Part shown: one piece after another, positions 7,185 to 11,124 of the stretch
How positions within the stretch are numbered: the first letter of the stretch is position 1
Layout: each line of letters opens with the position of its first letter
DNA from: an uncultured Gammaproteobacteria bacterium
GTDB lineage: Bacteria > Pseudomonadota > Gammaproteobacteria > Nitrosococcales > Methylophagaceae
Direction: 5' to 3'
Length of the DNA: 11,124 bases
NCBI GenBank assembly: GCA_913058195.1
Contig: CAJXPP010000050.1
Location: 1-11,124, forward strand
The notes under the pieces: model-generated
The model's database searches: none
Told to the model about the DNA's origin: nothing
What the model saw: the letters and a program-made list of their open reading frames with translations, nothing else
Position numbers and translations under genes: made by a program

Positions 7185-7213
7185 TAGTAGATTGATTAAT
7201 CTATCTACTTGAA
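7175..7213 (-). terminator. Hairpin after clpX, possible intrinsic terminator
   Basis: An inverted repeat at 7179-7213 has a 9-bp outer stem (TTCAAGTAG/CTACTTGAA), a small 2x1 internal loop, a 5-bp inner stem (AGATT/AATCT) and a 4-base loop. In clpX transcript order it is followed by TTTT. The stem is AT-rich and the U-run short, so it is probably leaky. It lies 41 bases past the clpX stop. Its 3' arm contains the CTTGAA of the lon heat-shock promoter. Confidence 0.55.
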
Positions 7214-7254
7214 CCCTGCTATATTGCCATTATTAATAGCAATCAATGTGTTAG

Positions 7255-8523
7255 CTAACCGGCTTCACTCGCTTCTGATTCTTGATAAATAAGAATCGGG
7301 GAGTTTTCACCGCTAATTACATTTTCATCAATAACAACTTTAGCTACATTATCTGTAGAAGGTAGATCAAACATTGTGTCTAGCAATACATTTTCTATAA
7401 TTGAACGAAGGCCGCGGGCACCTGTTTTTCTTTCCATTGCTTTCGTCGCAATCGCAGCTAAAGCATCTTCTCTAAACTCAATATCCACACCTTCCATCTC
7501 AAACATTTTGTGGTATTGCTTAGTTAAAGAGTTTTTAGGTTCTGTCAGGATTTGGATTAATGCAGCTTCATCTAGCTCACTTAAGGTTGCCACTACAGGT
7601 AAACGTCCCACAAACTCAGGGATCAATCCATATTGAATTAAATCTTCTGGTTCAACCGTTTTTAATACTTCACTGACAACTTGTTCATCTTCAATGCTTT
7701 TAACTTGTGCAGAGAAACCAATACCACCTTTGTGCGAGCGATTCTTGATTACTTTATCTAAACCTGCAAATGCACCACCACATATGAACAAAATTTTACT
7801 CGTATCAACTTGTAAGAACTCTTGCTGTGGATGTTTGCGACCACCTTGAGGTGGAATTGAAGCAATCGTGCCTTCAATCAACTTTAATAGTGCTTGCTGA
7901 ACACCTTCGCCTGACACATCGCGTGTAATTGAAGGATTATCTGACTTACGTGAAATCTTATCAATTTCATCAATATAGACAATACCTGTTTCAGCTTTAT
8001 CAACATCATAGTCACATTTTTGCAGTAACTTTTGAATGATATTTTCTACATCCTCACCGACATAACCCGCTTCAGTTAATGTAGTTGCATCAGCCATAGT
8101 AAACGGAACATTAAGTTGTCTCGCTAAGGTTTCAGCTAGTAAGGTCTTACCGCTACCGGTTGGCCCTAACAATAATATATTACTTTTTGATAGTTCAATA
8201 TCGTCAGACTTACCACGAAAACGTAGACGTTTATAATGATTGTATACAGCAACAGATAGAACTCGTTTTGCTCTTTCTTGCCCGATCACATAATTATCAA
8301 GTGCTTTATTGATTTCATGTGGTGTTGGCAGTTTATCTTCTTTACTGTCTGTACTGACTTCTTGTAGCTCTTCGCGAATAATATCGTTACAAAGATCAAC
8401 GCATTCATCACATACAAATACTGAAGGACCCGCAATGAGTTTTTTAACCTCATGCTGGCTTTTTCCACAAAATGAACAATAAAGTAATTTATCGTCATCG
8501 TTATTAGTGATATCGTCACTCAT
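7255..8523 (-). CDS. clpX: ClpXP protease ATPase subunit ClpX
   Basis: A complete 422-residue AAA+ unfoldase (E. coli 424) that recognises tagged substrates, such as ssrA-tagged chains, and threads them into ClpP. The N-terminal zinc-binding domain has C16/C19 and C38/C41. The AAA+ core has Walker A GPTGSGKT at 120-127, pore-1 loop GYVG at 153-156, Walker B VYIDEID with D185/E186, the ClpP-docking IGF loop at 268-270, the LIPEFVGR arginine finger R307 and sensor-2 TGARGLR with R370. All positions fall where they do in E. coli. An AGGA site lies 8 bases before the ATG, and the gene begins 38 bases after the clpP stop, so the two subunits are very likely made from one transcript. Confidence 0.99.
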   Translation of the reverse strand: MSDDITNNDDDKLLYCSFCGKSQHEVKKLIAGPSVFVCDECVDLCNDIIREELQEVSTDSKEDKLPTPHEINKALDNYVIGQERAKRVLSVAVYNHYKRLRFRGKSDDIELSKSNILLLGPTGSGKTLLAETLARQLNVPFTMADATTLTEAGYVGEDVENIIQKLLQKCDYDVDKAETGIVYIDEIDKISRKSDNPSITRDVSGEGVQQALLKLIEGTIASIPPQGGRKHPQQEFLQVDTSKILFICGGAFAGLDKVIKNRSHKGGIGFSAQVKSIEDEQVVSEVLKTVEPEDLIQYGLIPEFVGRLPVVATLSELDEAALIQILTEPKNSLTKQYHKMFEMEGVDIEFREDALAAIATKAMERKTGARGLRSIIENVLLDTMFDLPSTDNVAKVVIDENVISGENSPILIYQESEASEAG

Positions 8524-8561
8524 TTAAATTTTCCTAGCAATCTATCTTTATTAACGGCTTA

Positions 8562-9200
8562 TTATTCGTTTTCTGTAGGGCGTTGTTCTAAAACAGAATC
8601 AATTAAGCCATAATCTGCTGCTTCTTGGCCACTCATAAAATTGTCACGATCAGTATCTTTACGAATTTTTTTCATATCTTGGCCAGTGTGTTTCGATAAG
8701 ATACCATTTAAGCGATCACGTATAGACAATATTTCTTGTGCATGGATATCAAAATCAGAAGCTTGCCCTTGGAAACCACCTAAAGGTTGATGAATCATAA
8801 CCCGTGAATTTGGTAGACAATGTCGTTTTCCATCAGCACCTGCAGCTAATAATAATGAGCCCATACTCGCAGCTTGTCCAATACATAAAGTACTTACATC
8901 TGGCTTTATAAACTGCATCGTATCATAGATAGCCATACCAGCTGTAACAGATCCACCTGGTGAATTGATATACAGATGAATGTCTTTATCTGGGTTTTCT
9001 GACTCTAAGAATAATAATTGAGCGACAACCAGATTGGCCATATGATCTTCAACTTGACCGACCAAAAAGATGACGCGCTCTTTTAATAAACGTGAGTAAA
9101 TATCATATGAACGCTCGCCGCGTGGGGTTTGCTCTATTACCATTGGTACAAGAGCATCAGTAATCGTATTTGCGTTATTAGTAAAGATGTTATTTGTCAT
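8562..9200 (-). CDS. clpP: ATP-dependent Clp protease proteolytic subunit ClpP
   Basis: A complete 212-residue serine peptidase (E. coli 207 with propeptide) that forms the double-heptamer chamber and degrades substrates fed by ClpX. The catalytic triad is Ser112 in GQAASMGS, His137 in RVMIHQP and Asp186 in TDRDNFM, each one residue beyond the E. coli precursor positions (111, 136, 185). The oxyanion strand INSPGGSVTAG is at 78-88. The N-terminal segment before VPMVIEQTPRGERSYDIYSRLL is a probable self-cleaved propeptide. The ribosome-binding site is weak (TTGAGAAATAG before ATG). It follows a strong terminator after tig, so it needs its own promoter or readthrough; I find no sigma-32 elements just upstream, unlike in E. 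coli. Confidence 0.98.
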   Translation of the reverse strand: MTNNIFTNNANTITDALVPMVIEQTPRGERSYDIYSRLLKERVIFLVGQVEDHMANLVVAQLLFLESENPDKDIHLYINSPGGSVTAGMAIYDTMQFIKPDVSTLCIGQAASMGSLLLAAGADGKRHCLPNSRVMIHQPLGGFQGQASDFDIHAQEILSIRDRLNGILSKHTGQDMKKIRKDTDRDNFMSGQEAADYGLIDSVLEQRPTENE

Positions 9201-9223
9201 CTATTTCTCAATATTAGTAAGTC

Positions 9224-9268
9224 TTAAAACAAAATAGCCCGCACCCAATCAAATGAGTACGGGCTATT
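9224..9268 (-). terminator. Rho-independent terminator after tig
   Basis: A 12-bp stem pairs 9233-9244 (AATAGCCCGCAC) with 9257-9268 (GTACGGGCTATT), with one G-T wobble and a 12-base loop, four G/C pairs in a row in the core, followed in the tig direction by TTTTGTTTT. It lies 22 bases past the tig stop. A TATAAT hexamer (9266-9271) overlaps its upstream edge but has no convincing -35. Confidence 0.88.
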
Positions 9269-9290
9269 ATATACGATCTAGCTTAGTAGT

Positions 9291-10592
9291 TTATGCTGTT
9301 GCTGCATTCATTACATCACTAAATGTTGATGTTGTTTCTTCAACCTTAACATTCTCGTAAATCCAATCAACAACAGTATCTTCAACAACCATCATTTGAA
9401 TTTCAGAAAGTTTTTGTTGATCATTCATATAGAATTTAACAACATCTTCAGGATCTTCGTAACTTGAAGCAATAGCATCAATTGCTGCCTTAACTTTATC
9501 TTCTTCAGGCTCGATATTGTTATCTGAAATAATTTTACCAATTAATAAACTTAAAAGTACACGTTGTTTTGCAGGATCTTTAAAGTTTTCGATGTCAAAA
9601 GGAATACCTTCAACATTAACGCCTTGATTAGTTAAATTCGTTTTAGCTTGTTCCATCAGATATTCAGCTTCACGTTGAACTGGGCCTTCAGGCAGTGAAA
9701 CTTCATTATTAGCCGTTAGCTTATCCATCACTTTACGTTTATTTTGTGATTTCAATGTCGTAGACAACTCACGTGTCATATTAGCCCGTACTTCTTTTTT
9801 CAAAGCAGCAATACCAGCTTCAACACCACATAGAATGGCAAAGTCTTTATCTAATTTAGGTAATTTCTTCTTCGCTACTGATTTTACTGTTACTGCGAAG
9901 CTAGCTTGTTTACCTTGTAAGTGTTCTGCACGATAATCTTCAGGGAATGTCATTGTAATGCTTGTATCTTGACCAGTCTTTTTACCAACTAACTGATTTT
10001 CAAATTCTGGCAACATATTGCCATCACCGATAATGACTAAAACGTCTGAACCCTTACCACCATCAAACTCTTCACCATCAATGCTACCAACGAAATCGAT
10101 AGTTACACCATCTTCTTCTTTTGCTGCACGTTTTAATGGTTCCCACGTCATCCGTTGTTCACGAAGTGTTTCTAGCATTGTATCAACGTCTTCATCTTGA
10201 ACTTCAGCCGTTGCTCTTTCTAGTTCAATTCCTTTCAGATTAATCTCTTTCACTTCAGGAAAGATATCGTAAGCCATAGAATAGATAAGAGCGCTGCCCT
10301 CTTCCTTCATCGTTTCGATATGTGGCGGGCTGGCAGGATTAATTTTTTCTTGTGCGAAAGCTTCTTGCATGCTGCTTTGAACGAGTGCATCAATAATGTC
10401 ACGTCTAGCTGTGCCGCCGTGAGATTGAGCAACCATTTTTGCAGGTACTTTACCAGGGCGAAAGCCTGACATTTTAACTGTTGGTTGAATTGATTTTAAT
10501 CGTTCTTGTACTGCTTGCTCGATATTGGCATCTTCAACTGTTACCGTCATACGGCGACCGAGTTCGCTAACATTTTCTACAGTAACTTGCAT
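9291..10592 (-). CDS. tig: Trigger factor (ribosome-bound chaperone and prolyl isomerase)
   Basis: A 433-residue protein (E. coli 432) that binds at the ribosome exit tunnel and shields nascent chains. The N-terminal ribosome-binding domain has the signature GFRPGKVP at 43-50. The FKBP-like prolyl isomerase domain spans about 155-245 (DGVTIDFVGSIDGEEFDGG, GNMLPEFENQLVGKK, FPEDY, FAVTVKSV). The rest is the helical SurA-like chaperone body, containing SLPEGPVQREAEYLMEQA. The frame is open a further 21 codons upstream to 10655, but I start at the ATG 10590-10592 because homologues begin MQVxVE and GAGG sits 6 bases before it. It heads the tig-clpP-clpX-lon block, follows a tRNA-Leu, and is closed by a strong terminator. 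Confidence 0.98.
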   Translation of the reverse strand: MQVTVENVSELGRRMTVTVEDANIEQAVQERLKSIQPTVKMSGFRPGKVPAKMVAQSHGGTARRDIIDALVQSSMQEAFAQEKINPASPPHIETMKEEGSALIYSMAYDIFPEVKEINLKGIELERATAEVQDEDVDTMLETLREQRMTWEPLKRAAKEEDGVTIDFVGSIDGEEFDGGKGSDVLVIIGDGNMLPEFENQLVGKKTGQDTSITMTFPEDYRAEHLQGKQASFAVTVKSVAKKKLPKLDKDFAILCGVEAGIAALKKEVRANMTRELSTTLKSQNKRKVMDKLTANNEVSLPEGPVQREAEYLMEQAKTNLTNQGVNVEGIPFDIENFKDPAKQRVLLSLLIGKIISDNNIEPEEDKVKAAIDAIASSYEDPEDVVKFYMNDQQKLSEIQMMVVEDTVVDWIYENVKVEETTSTFSDVMNAATA

Positions 10593-10618
10593 TCTTAACC
10601 TCAATCTTGGATTTTTAT

Positions 10619-10661
10619 TGCTAGTACTGATGGCTATTTTGAAACCATCAGTCACTTAGCA
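10619..10661 (-). other. Hairpin between tRNA-Leu and tig
   Basis: An 8-bp perfect stem ACTGATGG (10626-10633) with CCATCAGT (10645-10652) around an 11-base loop, extended by TGCTA (10619-10623) pairing TAGCA (10657-10661) across an internal loop. It starts 4 bases after the tRNA CCA end and ends 26 bases before the tig ATG. The sequence after it (AATAAAAATCC) has no U-run, so it looks like a processing or stabilising element rather than an intrinsic terminator. Confidence 0.5.
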
Positions 10662-10665
10662 TATA

Positions 10666-10750
10666 TGGTACGAGAGGAGAGACTCGAACTCTCACAGGTT
10701 ACCCCACTAGAACCTAAATCTAGCGCGTCTACCAATTCCGCCACTCTCGC
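10666..10750 (-). tRNA. tRNA-Leu (anticodon UAG)
   Basis: An 85-base type II tRNA with all arms: acceptor GCGAGAG/CTCTCGT, D-arm with AATTGGTAGACGC, anticodon stem CTAGA/TCTAG around loop TTTAGGT (anticodon TAG, reads CUA/CUN), a 13-base variable arm typical of leucine, T-arm GAGAG-TTCGAGT-CTCTC, discriminator A73 and an encoded CCA. Position 1-72 is G-U instead of the usual G-C. It lies just upstream of tig and shares its direction. Confidence 0.97.
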
Positions 10751-10763
10751 ATAAACTTGTTGC

Positions 10764-10781
10764 CAGATAACTCTCTATCTG
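10764..10781 (-). other. Hairpin in the tRNA-Leu 5' leader
   Basis: A perfect 6-bp inverted repeat CAGATA/TATCTG with a 6-base spacer lies 13-31 bases before the mature tRNA 5' end, between the predicted promoter and the tRNA. Its role is unknown; it could influence RNase P or other 5' processing, or simply be chance. Confidence 0.3.
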
Positions 10782-10793
10782 ATGAAGTCGGCT

Positions 10794-10799
10794 ATTATA
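10794..10799 (-). promoter_or_regulatory. -10 box of the predicted tRNA-Leu promoter
   Basis: A perfect TATAAT on the minus strand, 43 bases before the tRNA, followed by AGCCGAC, a GC-rich discriminator like those of stringently controlled stable-RNA promoters. No good -35 is found at 16-18 bases spacing (TAGTTT at 17), so the call rests on the -10 and position. Confidence 0.45.
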
Positions 10800-10819
10800 G
10801 ACATACATAAACAAGAAAA

Positions 10820-11107
10820 CTAGTCTTGCATGCTTAAAAAAGTTAATCCTATACTCGCTTTTTCACAAAACTGTTGAAATGCAAGGAAATCTTTCGATTC
10901 AATAGTTCGTTTTGACACCTCTCTATCAGCTATAAACATGCCTATAACTTTCCCTTTGACGACAGTTGGCATAATTAAATAGGGAGGAAAACCTAATAAA
11001 CTAAGTGTCACTTTATTAATAGTGCCATTAATCTCCTTTGGATTTGAAGATATATGAGCGCCTTCATGGCTGTCTAGGACTTTTGCAAAGATATTACTCT
11101 TATGTGA
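10820..11107 (-). CDS. GAF-like domain protein, N-terminus cut off by contig end
   Basis: Only the last 95 residues are present, starting SHKSNIFAK and ending LTFLSMQD before a TAG stop. Any predicted protein beginning MYKRQ here is artefactual: those five codons are the reverse complement of the Tn5 mosaic end. The segment LIMPTVVKGKVIGMFIADRE followed by FLAFQQFCEKASIGLTFL resembles the C-terminal end of GAF domains (a hydrophobic strand, G-K-V-I-G-hydrophobic, then a long helix). I recall similar endings in HDOD-GAF signalling proteins of gammaproteobacteria, but this is recognition from memory, not a search. No catalytic residues are visible in the piece. The stop is 20 bases before the tRNA-Leu -10 box, with no clear terminator between. 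Confidence 0.55.
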   Translation of the reverse strand, partial: SHKSNIFAKVLDSHEGAHISSNPKEINGTINKVTLSLLGFPPYLIMPTVVKGKVIGMFIADREVSKRTIESKDFLAFQQFCEKASIGLTFLSMQD

Positions 11108-11124
11108 CTGTCTCTTATACACAT
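11108..11124 (+). other. Tn5 mosaic end / Nextera adapter remnant (not genomic)
   Basis: The last 17 bases, CTGTCTCTTATACACAT, are the reverse complement of the Tn5 mosaic end lacking its final two bases. Together with the adapter at 1-45 this shows the contig ends at tagmentation junctions on both sides. Confidence 0.98.

Noticed and set aside
8286..8519. 77-codon minus-strand frame overlapping the start of clpX
   Set aside because: It is an alternative frame of the clpX 5' region; the clpX frame carries the zinc-binding cysteines and all AAA+ motifs.
10593..10655. 21-codon N-terminal extension of trigger factor
   Set aside because: Homology begins at MQVTVE, and a good GAGG ribosome site precedes that ATG. 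The extension runs into the intergenic hairpin.
10812..10828. Small CAAGA/TCTTG hairpin over the stop codon of the GAF-like gene
   Set aside because: A 5-bp AT-rich stem with a short T-run is too weak to call a terminator.
46..11107. Search by eye for CRISPR repeats, insertion-sequence ends, phage genes or toxin-antitoxin pairs
   Set aside because: No spaced direct repeats, transposase motifs or small paired genes were seen; the coding space is filled by conserved housekeeping genes.

Overview
The window is an AT-rich (roughly 40% GC by eye) stretch of a gammaproteobacterial-type chromosome. The gene content, the order tig-clpP-clpX-lon, the E. coli-like cvpA-purF pair and the yceD-rpmF-plsX group all point there. 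I cannot name a genus. Every gene I can support, including the single tRNA, lies on the minus strand, so transcription runs from high to low coordinates. I see no mobile element, CRISPR array, phage gene or clearly accessory system.

Both ends are not genomic. Bases 1-45 are an Illumina Nextera read-1 adapter with part of P5 and an 8-base index, and bases 11108-11124 are the reverse complement of the Tn5 mosaic end. The true insert is 46-11107. It cuts two genes: plsX at the low end (C-terminus missing) and an unrecognised GAF-like gene at the high end (N-terminus missing).

In transcription order: (i) the C-terminal 95 residues of a GAF-like signalling protein; (ii) a tRNA-Leu(UAG) with its own -10 box; (iii) the protein quality-control block tig (trigger factor), clpP, clpX and lon, with a strong Rho-independent terminator between tig and clpP, and a hairpin plus a textbook sigma-32 promoter between clpX and lon; (iv) a SPOR-domain membrane protein of the DedD type starting 24 bases after lon, then cvpA and purF (first committed step of purine synthesis); (v) yceD, rpmF and plsX, linking a 23S rRNA/L32 maturation pair to phospholipid synthesis, with a TATAAT promoter so close to the yceD start that its mRNA would be almost leaderless.

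Functionally, trigger factor folds nascent chains, ClpXP and Lon degrade misfolded or regulatory proteins, and lon has a dedicated heat-shock promoter. The notable points are regulatory and architectural: a sigma-32 -35 box built into the arm of the clpX hairpin, a structured lon leader, lon joined directly to dedD-cvpA-purF with neither hupB nor folC at the junction, and the near-leaderless yceD start. No new biological system is evident; this is mainly housekeeping DNA with adapter contamination at both ends.
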